From Entamoeba invadens IP1 (Eukaryota > Evosea > Mastigamoebida > Endamoebidae): a DNA stretch of 64,000 nucleotides. Each line of letters opens with the position of its first letter. The stretch's first letter is position 1. The notes below the pieces were generated by a model. That model was given only the letters and a program-made list of their open reading frames with translations. It ran no database searches and was not told the origin of the DNA. The DNA lies in NCBI RefSeq assembly GCF_000330505.1, contig NW_004440163.1, forward strand, positions 1,274 to 65,273, in the 5' to 3' direction. Below, in pieces: positions 1-10,739 of the stretch. The translations under genes were made by a program, and so were the position numbers.

Positions 1-705
1 TTTAAATTAGTCACTCCATCGAATTGGTAACCTTTCTGTTAAAACAAACACATATTGTACAATTTAAATCATTGAATAATAAACATTTTCAATAATTATA
101 ATTAATTATTTACATTATTATGTGTTAATTTGATATGTAAAAATTGTTAATAATATTAAAATGTTAAATTAAATTGTCTTTGGATAATATGTAAAATTTC
201 GCTGTGTTAATTTTGCAAGAATATTCAATAAATAATTATATTATGTTAATTATTTTTTTGTAAAATAAATTCAATTATGAGTCTGTTAATTTGACAAGAA
301 AAATCTTAAATATTTTAAAATGATAATTGTTTTTTTGTTAATTAATTGTATTTTTTGTGTGTTAATAATAATAGAAAATATGTTAATAATATTTAAATGT
401 TAATTTTATCTTTTTGTTAATTTAAATTCTGTTATTATTGTGCTAATAAAACATAAAAAATGGATAAATATTTACAAATTGTTAATTTATCAAAAACAAT
501 TTGATAAAAATTATTGAATTTTCTGGAATCACAATTCAATATTCCTAATGTCATGTCTATTTGCGTATTTTTAAAAATGGCTTTACCAAAAATGATTTTT
601 TTGCCGCAAAAACAGCCTCTTCAGTTTTTTAAAGTATTTTTTTGAGGCATCATTAAAACAAAAAAAATATTATTATGGCAAAAATTACCAATTATATTGT
701 CTGAC
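1..705. repeat. AT-rich DNA with a scattered TGTTAAT motif array
   Basis: No gene is visible. From about 120 to 490 the heptamer TGTTAAT, or its core GTTAAT, recurs roughly eleven times at irregular spacing of about 15-60 bases in otherwise A/T-only sequence. Examples are the copies near 120, 207, 244, 283, 337, 360, 380, 400, 414 and 480. It is not a regular tandem repeat. The function is unknown; it may be simple compositional bias. Confidence 0.4.
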
Positions 706-727
706 CTATTCTACAAACTTTTCAAAA

Positions 728-1053
728 ATGATAATTAATGAGAAAGAAATTTTACGAGTAAAAATTTTAATTTCAGATATTAACAACGGAGAGTTTAAAC
801 CTTTGAATTTATATAATAATAAAACAATTAAATATAGTTCAAAACATTTTAAACTTAATGACAAAAACAACCATGTGTTTATTCGATACGTACATACAAA
901 CAAACAACACAAAATTGTTTAATTAATCATAAACATATTTTTAAAAAAAACGAATATATAAACCTGACTGATTTATTATTAGAAAACAAACAAAACATTT
1001 GTGAGAAAGATTATTATAAAACAATAAAATATTTGTTTTTGTGAAACAATAAT
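728..1053 (+). pseudogene. degenerate short coding-like stretch, unknown
   Basis: A 64-codon open frame starts at 728 (lysine, asparagine and isoleucine rich) and stops at 922. A second frame continues directly after it with similar composition up to about 1053. Together they read like one small lysine-rich protein broken by a frameshift. I recognise no domain, and the AT-rich setting means a chance ORF is possible. Confidence 0.2.
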
Positions 1054-1075
1054 AATAAAACACAAATGTATTAAT

Positions 1076-1267
1076 TTATTTAGATAATCGGATATAGCTC
1101 TCTTTAAATCCTTTGCTAGAAAGGTTAATAACTTCTTGCATTCGAACACCAACAGAATGATACAAGCGATATATTAAATTTGTAATTTTTGTGAAACTAG
1201 CTAAAAGACGGTAAATACGTGGATATATTCTTTGGCCGAGACAATTATGGCAATCAATAAAATACAA
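1076..1267 (-). pseudogene. short ORF with faint resemblance to a tyrosine-recombinase core
   Basis: A 63-codon minus-strand frame contains LYHSVGVRMQEVINLSS. Its spacing resembles the box I arginine region of tyrosine recombinases (a tyrosine, then GxR, then E and L). Nothing else of such an enzyme, neither the HxxR box nor the catalytic tyrosine, is found nearby. If the resemblance is real, this is a small relic of a YR-type mobile element. Chance similarity is at least as likely. Confidence 0.15.
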
Positions 1268-1649
1268 CAGAGCGAATAAACCAAATCAATTTGATTAAAA
1301 AGATTGGTAATTTGGTTTTATAGTATGGTTTCAAAAATTATAAATTTATAATAAATAAACCATTTTAATGTTATATCAATCAGAAAATAATATATTGAAA
1401 TTGAAGTGTTTTCTTGTTTTTTATTCAAAATACCACTTGACATGTTTGCCATATTTTTCCAAGTGCCCATTCTTATTTATTATCAAACTCTTTATTTCAT
1501 TGGGCAGTATTTAAATCCATTTGTTTCTTCGCTTATAATACACATTAATATTGTGTTGGTGTTGTATGAGAACTTTAAAACCACCGATGAAAATATAAAA
1601 AAGGGTAAATTAAAACTATTAAAAAGTGGTGTTAATATATGAAAAAAAA

Positions 1650-4170
1650 ACAATATTAATATTTATAATAATTATTAATAAAAACTACATATATTACTTT
1701 TAATTTATTTTAATTACTAAAAATACAATTTAAGTAAAAAATAGAAATACAGTTTAAATTATCAAAGCTATTCCAATTAAAAATAAATTATACACAAAGT
1801 TAACACAGTATAATGTGGAGTTTATTTGTAAGTCTTCTATAACACACTCACATTAAATTATTAATGTTTTTTTCATTTCATTGAATACATCACATTCGTT
1901 ATCAAACTAAATTATTTTCATTTGGGGAACTTTACAAGTTATGCTAATACTCCAAAATATTCGAGATATTTAATACCAACAACATGTTGGTTATTGCTAC
2001 ATTAGACTTTGTGAGTATCAGTATTTAATTCCAAAAATGTTTTCAACCATTGACATTAGCGCAACACTTTGTTTGTCGTTTAATCTACACACTTGAAGAA
2101 ACATTCTCGAGCCTCAAAATGATTACCAAATTCATTTCAAAAAACTCTTGAAATATTTATAATATTTTGACTATCTGTAAGTCCATTCTATCATCAAAAT
2201 GAAGTGCCATTTTAAATGGTAACATTGTTATTTAAATATCTCCACACTCATTAATTGACAAATGTTGTGTGTCAGACAATGGCATTGTATCAAAACTTTT
2301 ATTGATCTCAATGGAATAACTCGATAACATGGAATATTCAAACGGTGTGTTGGTGCCCACAAATACTAACAAAACGTCAACAAGTCAAAAATACAACTTT
2401 TTGTATTGTTTCAAATCATCGTGCATTTGAAACATAATATGTACTTGACTTTACTTGACTTGACAATTGTTAACTTGTGTGGACGTTGTTTTGAAGTGAT
2501 GATGTTGAAGACCATGTAAAAATTTTTCAAATTGTGTAATGCTGTTTATGTATTTTGCTTTGTACGTCTTGTGTACTACAACTTTTGAATATCATAATTC
2601 CATTGTTATAATGGAAACTTGTAGAAACTCTAAGATGGAGACTGAATTGATTACTTTGTTGATTTGTTTGTAGATTTTAAATTTTGTTTCTTTTGCATCT
2701 TTGATCTCAGTGTCATTGTTTATCACCATCTCATTCTTCATTTGAAAGCGCAAAGAAAATAGTACTCGTTTTAATTATTTTTATACAATTTAAGGGACTT
2801 ATCATTTTGTTCCACGACTTTTTTCAAAATGTTCTTAAGGTGGTTGTGATACCAATAACATCACGTCGAAGTTGTGGTTAATACAAACTTTGTTTTTTCT
2901 TCTAATGATAAGACTTGTGCCATAAAACGGCAACTTGGATCAATTCAATTCCAAGTTAAAGTGATTGCTTAACCAAATGCCCAGAATCCTCTCCAATGTT
3001 GTTAGTGAAGAATAATGATGTTTTATTAAGTTCATATGGATTTGACTATGTCACTTGAATTATATTTTACTCATATAGAAAAATACTCTTAGATGCTAAT
3101 TGCCAATGAAAGTCAATATATATATCTTATAACATGGTAAGCAGACGACTTTAACTAAATACACACAAATATTTATAAAATAAGAACATGTTGATTGTTA
3201 TTTGTAAGTGTGTGGATATCATAGAATATTCTTTTAAAATATAAAAAGAGAAATGAATACATAAACTACTTCAAACTTTATGTATTAAATGAAACAGTCA
3301 GCTATCTTAAGGTGTTTAAGAAGGTTTGTAATTATCTCGCCAATATAGACTAGTTTACAACAACTAAAATAAAAACGTTAAGAAATTTTCCAAAAGTCTA
3401 TCTTGTAATTACAAATTTGTTATATATTAATTTGACCACTTTAAAAACATATAAGCTCAACTTTTTTAACAAAAATGTTTTGTTTGTTGTATTGTACTAC
3501 TACTAATAATAATATAAGATCTGTTGTTTGTTTTGTAATAAAACAAATTACATTTTATTTTCAATATAAGTTTTATTCTCCATATTAATATCTCCTTGAA
3601 AGATTCATTTAAAGATTTAAAATCACTCATTTGAATATACAAGTATTTTTAAAGTGATAGTTTGTTGAAGATAATTGTACTGATGTCTCGGTATTTTGTA
3701 TTTTTTAAAATTTAATTTAAATAACTAACTTTAAAACTAAAATTGATTTCATTATAATTTATCAATGTAAATACATAAAGGAATTTTTGGAAACATCATT
3801 ATCAATCGAGTTGCCAACAAGGTGTTCCAACACAATCAATTGTTCTTGATCAAACATTAACTTTTTGTTTTTTAAGCTTTGGTTGAGTATTTTCAATAGC
3901 TTCTGCCATATCAAAAACACTTTGAGTTCACCAATTTATTCTTTAATGGATTTTCAGTATAATTTTATATCTTATTTGTACAGTCATTAATCAAATATAA
4001 AACTATCTCGAGTTTTGAAGCATTTACAACATAACAACAGTCAAATTAGCTTTGTTGTAGAACTCTTTAAAAGGTGAAAATTTCCTTGCATAAAGCAACT
4101 CCTTAACTTTTTATTGGAAATATTTGATTGCTTAAATTGTCAAGCAATTTTAATAAATTATCTTATTAAT
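1650..4170. other. long gene-free AT-rich stretch with decayed coding-like segments
   Basis: No open frame of gene length is present. Between about 1850 and 3100 the base composition is less AT-rich than the flanks. On the minus strand, short stretches between about 2430 and 3010 read like lysine-rich coding sequence but are interrupted by many stops and frame changes. I read this as one or more decayed genes that I cannot identify. The remainder is A/T-dominated sequence. Confidence 0.35.
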
Positions 4171-4230
4171 TTCTATTTATAGAACACTTGGGGGGTTTTG
4201 TCATGGCTGTACAAAATACAGGTTTATTTT
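4171..4230. repeat. direct repeat copy A (about 60 bp)
   Basis: This segment begins with the hairpin-forming core TTCTATTTATAGAA, followed by a G-rich tract and TCATGGCTGTA then AAAAT. The same arrangement recurs at 4517-4576. The two copies lie in direct orientation about 350 bp apart. Their origin is unknown; a relic of a repetitive element is possible. Confidence 0.55.
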
Positions 4231-4416
4231 CTTTCACTCCCCTTTCAAAATAATTTTCATATCAAAATTATTTAATTAATATCATTAATTGTTTAATTAT
4301 TATTTATAATTTATTATTTTTTAAATGAGTAATTAATATAAATTAAGTCTATGTAATAAATATGAACAATAAAATACTAAATATTAATTAAAAATTGTAA
4401 TAAATATCTTTTTGTA

Positions 4417-4488
4417 TTAATTATTTAATTATTTAATTATTTAATTATTTAATTATTTAATTATTTAATTATTTAATTATTTAATTAT
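4417..4488. repeat. microsatellite (TTAATTAT)x9
   Basis: Nine perfect tandem copies of the 8-bp unit TTAATTAT, 72 bp in all. They lie between the two copies of the direct repeat at 4171 and 4517. Confidence 0.9.
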
Positions 4489-4516
4489 ATTTAAATTACT
4501 CTATCATTAAATAGTG

Positions 4517-4576
4517 TTCTATTTATAGAACATTAAGGGGTCCCTCTCATGGCTGTATAAAATCAAAAGCTATTTT
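4517..4576. repeat. direct repeat copy B (about 60 bp)
   Basis: Second copy of the repeat at 4171-4230. It has the same GTTCTAT-TT-ATAGAAC palindrome, then a G-rich tract, TCATGGCTGTA and TAAAAT. The copies differ at scattered positions, so they are not recent duplicates. Confidence 0.55.
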
Positions 4577-4953
4577 TTACTTAAAAATAAATGAATTAAT
4601 TTCCACAATTATATTTACTAATGTTTATTTTATTAATTAATATCTAATATTTTTTGACTTTATATCACTTAATTCTATTATATTAACTTTTATTATTAAT
4701 ATCTTTATAATGACGTGCTATATACTCCCCATTTTACACAATCTTACATTTAAGTAATCTCTGTTCCCAGGAGGTGGGTGGGGGAGGGGGACCTGCTTTA
4801 GGAGCCTCCTTGTATACTTTGCGATAAATTGAAGAAATTGATTAAATCAATTTCGCTAAATAATTATATTCGATTTTTTCAACTTTTTTAATTTATAATT
4901 TAATTAAATTTATTAAAAAAATAATAAATATTAAATAATATGTAACAAGTAAA

Positions 4954-5838
4954 TTAATTTCGATAAACTACTGTATTTGATGGGAAACATTGAATTCCAA
5001 TTGATGTGACACTTGATGGTATTTTAACACTAGTCAGACTACTGCATTTACAGAAACAATAATCACCAATTGATTTAACACCTGGTGGTATTGTAACACT
5101 GATCAAACTACTACATCCACTGAAACAACAATCACCAATTGATGTCACACTCGATGGTATTGTAACACTACCCAAATTACTGCATCCACTGAAACAACCA
5201 TCACCAATTGATGTCACACTCGATGGTATTGTAACACTACCCAAATTACTGCATCCACTGAAACAACCATCACCAATTGATATTACACTTGATGGTATTA
5301 TAATACTGATCAAACTACTGCATCCATAAAAACAATAATCACCAATTGATTTCACACTTGATGGTATGTTAACACTACTTAAACTACTGCATTTACTGAA
5401 ACAACCATAACCAATTGATGTGACACTTGATGGTATGTTGTTACCAAATTTCTTTCTATCATTTTGAGTGTAAATAACATCCTTAAACTCGATGTTTCGA
5501 TTAATGTTTCTGTCAACAGTTTCAAAGTCAACATTGAACCACACAATGATTCGAAAGAATTCTCTCTTCAAAACACCTTTATTTTCACTATTTTCATTTT
5601 TTTCTGTGTTGATCATAAATCCATTGCCAAAATTTTCATCTTTTTCATCCCACAAATGAAGTGTCTCAATGTTTGGGAAGTATCCAAGTGTTTTGGAATT
5701 TAATGGAATTGGGTTAAAATGAAACTTCTCCATATTACCACCAAACTTCTTGCACACCAACTCCAAGTTAATAAAGTCGTTGATAGTTTTGAGGTACTTC
5801 GAGACTATCATGATGTGATAACCAGTAAGCCCACGCAT
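4954..5838 (-). CDS. BspA-like leucine-rich repeat protein
   Basis: A 294-residue protein. The N-terminus (about 1-125) has the look of Entamoeba BspA/TpLRR-family leaders: a short helical F-box-like segment followed by variable sequence. From about residue 135 to the end there are seven 23-residue TpLRR repeats of the type IPSSVTSIGDGCFSGCSNL. Repeats 3 and 4 (about 5141-5280) are identical at the nucleotide level over the visible unit, pointing to recent tandem duplication. No signal peptide or membrane anchor is visible. Members of this family are reported at the amoeba surface and are abundant in Entamoeba, but the role of this one is unknown. The start is an ATG, with no upstream in-frame extension needed. 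Confidence 0.85.
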   Translation of the reverse strand: MRGLTGYHIMIVSKYLKTINDFINLELVCKKFGGNMEKFHFNPIPLNSKTLGYFPNIETLHLWDEKDENFGNGFMINTEKNENSENKGVLKREFFRIIVWFNVDFETVDRNINRNIEFKDVIYTQNDRKKFGNNIPSSVTSIGYGCFSKCSSLSSVNIPSSVKSIGDYCFYGCSSLISIIIPSSVISIGDGCFSGCSNLGSVTIPSSVTSIGDGCFSGCSNLGSVTIPSSVTSIGDCCFSGCSSLISVTIPPGVKSIGDYCFCKCSSLTSVKIPSSVTSIGIQCFPSNTVVYRN

Positions 5839-6442
5839 TTTGATATTCTCAGTTTTTCAGTCTTTAAATAATTATAAAATTCGTCTTTTGTAAACAATTA
5901 TAATAAATTATAGATTAATGTATAATTCACCATTACAAGTTATGAGATTATTATCGTAAAAATACTTATTGTTTTTACAATTTATTAATTTAAATATTAA
6001 TACATTATTATAGTACTAAAAAAATCATTTTCAAAACATCACCAAAAATGATAATAATTGTGATTTTTTGTAAAAATATTTCGTTAAAATTGTTATTCTT
6101 TATTTGGAGTATTAAATTAGAATAATACTATTCAATAAATAAATAAAAAATTCAAAACAACACAACTTTGTTTTATTAACGAATTAAAACAGTCTATCTG
6201 CCATTGATTGTTGAACTTGGTTTTTATAAAACAACTTATGTGGAATGTTTGGGGCAGCAAGAAGTAAAATATTGTTGCTTTGAACTTGCAGTGCAAAGTC
6301 ATTGCACTTGATATGGGTGCACTGATTGCTGAGGGTAATACAAAAAACTGTTTCTAAAGCGACTTAATGCTGTTTTTAACCTTAGGATGTTTATTTTTTT
6401 TCTTTTTTAATTTTTTTTATTTTTTTGTGAAAAAAATTTTCC
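5839..6442. other. AT-rich intergenic stretch
   Basis: Between the BspA-like gene and the inverted-repeat element there is A/T-rich sequence without a usable frame. A less AT-rich piece at about 6180-6370 has no recognisable coding signal. Confidence 0.5.
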
Positions 6443-7083
6443 ACCTGCGGAGTATGAAACCGATTTAATTAAATCATTGCCTAAATTCGAAGAAAAAAAA
6501 GGAAATTTTCAATTGTTTATTACTTTTCTGAATGTGTATTATACTCGAATCAAACTTCCCCAATAAGTTGCAGTCCAGAGTCGAAAAGAACAGTTACTTT
6601 TTTTGCTGGGATTTTAGAATTTCTTGAATCAAGGCTGTCATTACACCCTTAACTTTCCCTGGCCCTGGTTTCAGTTTCTACATCAAATAGCAACACGTCT
6701 TTTGTTGCCTTTCAACCATTTTCAGTCAAGATAGCAGCTTGTACATTAGCACCACAAGCAACAGCTTCGTCTGGGTTGATGCTCTTGTTTATTTCTTTTC
6801 CATTGAAGTAGTCTTGCAACAACTGCATCACCTTTGGAATATAAGTTGGTATACTAATCAACACAACATCGTCAATGCTTCCTTTGTCCGGGTTGACATC
6901 TTCCAAGACAATTTCGACTGACTGTATTGTCGACTTGAAGACTTCGGTGTTCAACTTTTCAAATTGTACATTGCGAACGATATGTATGTTAAAGTTTTGT
7001 AATATTTTTAAGTTTTTTTGAGATATAACTTTATTTTTTAAAAAAACAATGATTTAATTAAATCAGTTTCATACTTCTAAGGT
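6443..7083. mobile_element. 641-bp element bounded by inverted repeats, carrying an HSP70 fragment
   Basis: The left end (6443-6479) and right end (7048-7083) are imperfect inverted repeats. Both contain ACCT at the outside, then AGTATGAAAC, one mismatch (C or T), and GATTTAATTAAATCATTG. That is about 36 bp per arm, and the inner 29 bp match at all but one position. No convincing target-site duplication is visible, so the exact boundaries are uncertain. The interior holds an HSP70 pseudogene fragment on the minus strand. No transposase is present, so if mobile it is non-autonomous. Confidence 0.6.
6555..6985 (-). pseudogene. HSP70 fragment (end of ATPase domain)
   Basis: Read on the minus strand, this matches the C-terminal part of an HSP70 nucleotide-binding domain. 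The segment [12 protein letters not shown] corresponds to RFEELNTDLFRS. It is followed by a [10 protein letters not shown] segment, [35 protein letters not shown] and ILTENG. It then degrades through stops into a weak match to the start of the substrate-binding domain (VLLFDVET, then SKIPAKK). The hallmark VGGSTRIPKV is altered to a form reading [10 protein letters not shown]. There is no start codon and no rest of the gene. It lies wholly between the inverted repeats at 6443 and 7083. Confidence 0.85.
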
Positions 7084-7209
7084 TAATTAGGGAGTTTTAC
7101 TAAAGTCAGTGACTCACTTTAAAGGTCGCCCACTCATTTTAGGCACTGTATACAAAATTTTGTTGTTGAAATTTTGTTGAACTTGTGTTGAACTTTTGTG
7201 AAATTACAG

Positions 7210-7639
7210 GGGTGAATTCTCGGGGGGCGAGTTTTCCTTTTCCCACAACGTTTTGTACAACAAAAAAGTCGACGGAAACACACGATTTACACAACATGAT
7301 ATCGAAGTAGCCTTTGCTGGAATAGAAGCTAAAAAGAACGAAGGAATTGCAGATGTTGTCGTCACCTTTGCAACAGACGAAGGCGGACCAAAAGAGATTG
7401 AACTTGCCGAAATCAAAAATGGTAAAGACGTTCCACAAAACAATGAAGAGTTCGCAGTCAAAGAGCCCGAACCAGAAAACAAAGACGAAGACATCGAGAA
7501 ATTGCAGAAAAAATGGATTAAACTGCCCGACGCTCACATCCCATTGTGGAGATATATTATCTTTACCACCGCAATGTTTTGTTGTGTAGTGTTGTGCATC
7601 CTCTCCGTTGTTGGCACCATTCTTGAGCAATTTTCATAA
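7210..7639 (+). pseudogene. 3' portion of an unknown single-TM protein, 5' end missing
   Basis: The frame is open from about 7202 to the stop at 7639, but no plausible ATG is found. The sequence TTACAG just before 7210 looks like a splice acceptor, so this is probably a last exon. The encoded tail is acidic and lysine/glutamate rich (about residues 60-95) and ends in one strong hydrophobic segment (about 107-125) and a short C-terminus. I do not recognise the family. The region upstream is occupied by the HSP70-bearing element ending at 7083, and no donor site or first exon can be seen. The gene therefore appears truncated, possibly by that insertion. A very short first exon that I missed is the alternative. 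Confidence 0.4.
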
Positions 7640-7901
7640 TCGTTTGAGTAATCTATTTTATTGTAGTGCAAAGTTCATTTCTATGCAAAAATGGTAAATC
7701 TAATATCTTTCTTCAATATCTCATAAAATGTTATTATATTTTTTTCCCATCATATCTAATTTTAGTGTTTTGTTGTTTATAAAACGATATGGCAAACAAT
7801 ACAATTTAGTAAATCATGTAGTTGTACTTATCTACAAAACTGAACAATTAAAATGTGAAAATGTTAACACAAATAGATTTTCACAAACTTCAAAAACAGA
7901 T

Positions 7902-9307
7902 ATGGATGTTCTGACAATCCTCCTTGCAATTTTTAATGCAGTTTGTGTCTTCTTTGTAGAGATAAAATTTAAATGATGTAAAGGTGTTTAAATTAGCCGT
8001 GATTGCTTTCGCAGGATTTTTCGCGACAAAAACTTCTGGATTTACTCCAGAAATCAGAAAAGGCTTTTCAACAATAGTCTTCCACTACTTTTTGACGGCA
8101 GTCATCTTTTCCCAAACTGCGACAAGTATGGATACAATAATAACATTGGTTGAATGGTGGTTTCTACCGTTTGCTGGTGTTATTGTATTTGTGATTGCAT
8201 TTCCGGCCATGTATATCATTGGTAAGTTGTTTAAGCTTGATACAAAGACACGGAGAGTTTTTGTGTATTCCATATCATTTGGAAACACTGTTCGTTCTTA
8301 AACATTTTTGTTGTTATTCTAATGGACAGATGTACATCCCTCTTGCACTTGTTGATAGTATCACTTCTGAGACTGATTTGTTTGGAGATAATGGTAAAGA
8401 AAAAGGCGGTGCGTATATATGTGCGTATTTGATTGCGACATCTCTTATCTATTGGATATTTGGATACACCTACATCCAGAAAAACCAAGTTGCAACGGAC
8501 GAAGAAAACAAAAAGCAAATCAAATTGGAGGATGAACTTTTAACAGTTCAACATGAAGACTCCACGAAAGTTGAAAAAAATGAACTAAACACAGACGCCG
8601 AGCAAAAAAGTTTGACAAATGAGAAATCTCAAGTGGATACAAAAGAGATACCGCAAACAACACTTCTTGACGAAGAAACGAAATTGTCGATTTTCAAGCG
8701 TCACCTGAGCAACTTATATGAGAAGGTAAAACACATGTTCTCAATAGTACATGGCTTGTATCTAAAATACATCCCCGCCTCAGTACGACTCGGTTTGTCC
8801 AAATTAGTAAACCCTCCAACACTGGCAACCATTTTTGGGTTGTTCATGGTCATCATCAACCCAGTTCGCGACTTATTCTTTGATGGAGGAAAGTTTGATA
8901 TTATTGGGCGCACGCTCTCATATATTGGGAGTGCCGCTGTTATATGTGCTCTATTCATTCTTGGTGGCAATTTGTCGAGTGGGCCGCGTGGTGGAAAGAT
9001 TCGTTGGTATGTCATCATCATTGGGTTGTTTACACGTCTTGTAATTGTCCCCGCGATTTGTATTGGAATAAATTACTTGCTGTGGTACTACAAGTTCATC
9101 CCAACAGACAACATGTTCTTTTTTATTGTTTCCATTGAAGCTTGCACCCCTCCTGCACTCAACAGTTCTCTGGTGATGAATATGATATACCCCGACGGAA
9201 ACGAGGAGTGTGGCTCGCTTCTTTTTTTCGCTTATTTGAGCGCAATCGCCACCTTGTCGGGGTGGATGGCTGTCATCATGTTACTTATCCAAACAAAACC
9301 AAATTGA
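7902..9307 (+). CDS. PIN/auxin-efflux-carrier-like membrane transporter, 3 exons
   Basis: Exons are 7902-7940, 7984-8289 and 8330-9307. The introns are 7941-7983 (43 nt, GTTTGTG...AAG) and 8290-8329 (40 nt, GTTCGTT...CAG). The spliced protein is 440 residues. It has about five hydrophobic segments at the N-terminus, a hydrophilic charged loop (roughly residues 155-250) and about five more at the C-terminus. This matches the 5+5 helix layout of the Mem_trans (auxin efflux carrier/PIN-like) superfamily. Joining exons 2 and 3 gives SFGNTMYIPLALV, close to the conserved GN..-PLALV motif of the family, which supports the splice choice. Such proteins are secondary transporters of organic anions; the substrate here is unknown. 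The first exon is very short, as often in Entamoeba. Confidence 0.8.
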
Positions 9308-9680
9308 TTCATAACATTTGGATTGTGTTTCTATCACTAACTTAATTAATTTTAGTTAAAGACCTGCGAAATACTTGCATGAAGCGAAATACCTGCACGA
9401 ACCACGTGGCATTATTTTTATAAGAAAAAAATTGAAAAAAAGACAAAATAATTTGTAAAAAGATTAAAATTCTTAGTTTGAAAATTCAAAAACGAATAGT
9501 ATTGTAATTGACCAATAAAAAAGCAAATTTTAGTGTCGAACCATCTTTTTGAAAATTCGAAGTCGTATTTTTTTCAAAGAAAAGTCCAAACAAATAATGC
9601 ATCAAACTGTTTTTTGACCAAACATCATTTTGAAATGAAAGATTTTTTTGTTTTTTTTTATAAATAAATAATAAAATTCG

Positions 9681-9712
9681 AAAGATGTGTATTTTTCGAA
9701 GACACATCTTTT
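9681..9712. other. hairpin with T-tract, copy 1
   Basis: AAAGATGTGT, an 11-12 base loop, then ACACATCTTT, followed by TTATTTTTT. It lies inside the TIR element. The same stem occurs again at 9857-9885. Confidence 0.5.
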
Positions 9713-9856
9713 TATTTTTTGAAAAATGTGGTTATCATAACTTCGGACTGTGTGGTCGAGAAGTGGTGAATTTTAAGAAAACATTCAACATAAATTTTAT
9801 AAGCATATTCAATATTCAAACATTTGTATTTAAGCCTCTAAATGCACAAATAAATC

Positions 9857-9885
9857 AAGATGTGTCATTTCAAAAGACACATCTT
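9857..9885. other. hairpin with T-tract, copy 2
   Basis: AAGATGTGT, an 11-base loop, then ACACATCTT, followed by TTTATTTTTTTTT. It repeats the stem at 9681-9712 with a different loop, so the stem appears conserved within the element. Confidence 0.5.
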
Positions 9886-10002
9886 TTTATTTTTTTTTTC
9901 TATTTTCCTTCTTTTATTTTAAACTTTAACGTTTTTGGCTAAAAAAACAGGATTTTTTTAAATGAATTAAACATTTCAAATCTTAAATAAATTAATTGAA
10001 GT

Positions 10003-10739
10003 TTGGGGCTGTTATTTCGACTGGAAATCGCGGAAAGAAACAGAAGACGTGTTGATGCTTGACATTGCGCTATTGACACTTGACATTGAGACAGTGGGTT
10101 GTGTGATGACGACACCACAAAACTCGACGATTACAGCAAAGAAGTCACAAATCTTCTCAACATATGTAGACAACCAACCAGACGTCCTCATCAAAGTCTT
10201 TGAAGGTGAGGCATCCATGACATCACACCGCAACCTGCTTGGCAAGTTTGAGTTGTCTGGCATTCCACCCGCACCACGTGATGTCCCCACAATAGTAGTC
10301 ATATTTGACACAAATACAAATGGGATTCTGAATGTGTCAGCTGAAAACAAGACAACAGGAAAGAAGAACAAGATCACAATCACAAACGACGAGGGAAGAT
10401 TCTCAAAGGAGCAGATCGACAAGATGGTTGCAGACGCAGAGAAGCTCAAGGCGGAGGACGACAAGATGAAGGAGCTTTTCGAGGCGAAAAATGGACTTGA
10501 GAATTTCTGCTACTCGATGAAAAACACACTCAACGAGCAAATTGTAGCAAATCTCACCAGACGACAAGGCAGCAATTATCAAGGAGACACTCGACTGACT
10601 CAACAAGAACCAATTGGCATCAAAGGATAAATACACACAGAAACAAAAGAAAGCTGAGGCTAAGGTAGAGCCAATCTTTATAAAGATATCGACAGAATAA
10701 AACTGGAACATCAAGGAGTTTACAACAAAAAATCAACGA
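10003..10739 (+). pseudogene. HSP70 fragment (substrate-binding domain and lid), frameshifted
   Basis: The match starts at the very end of the ATPase domain (VISTGNRGK), shifts frame near 10036 and continues as TEDVLMLD. It then covers the beta-sandwich substrate-binding domain: IETVG, then [49 protein letters not shown] and [19 protein letters not shown]. The helical lid follows ([17 protein letters not shown]). Around 10556 another frame change leads to [14 protein letters not shown], a TGA where tryptophan is expected, and [20 protein letters not shown], again HSP70-like. Frameshifts at both ends and a nonsense codon make this a pseudogene. It sits entirely within the TIR element 9360-11667. 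Confidence 0.9.

Noticed and set aside
1406..1642. 78-codon hydrophobic plus-strand frame
   Set aside because: Begins at a non-ATG codon, composition is that of AT-rich noncoding DNA, and no homologous pattern is recognised.
7139..7630. Antisense 163-codon and 96-codon frames over the truncated TM-protein exon
   Set aside because: Composition is that of a reverse complement of the plus-strand coding frame (Phe/Ser-rich, no domain). The plus frame has charged and TM regions that make sense.
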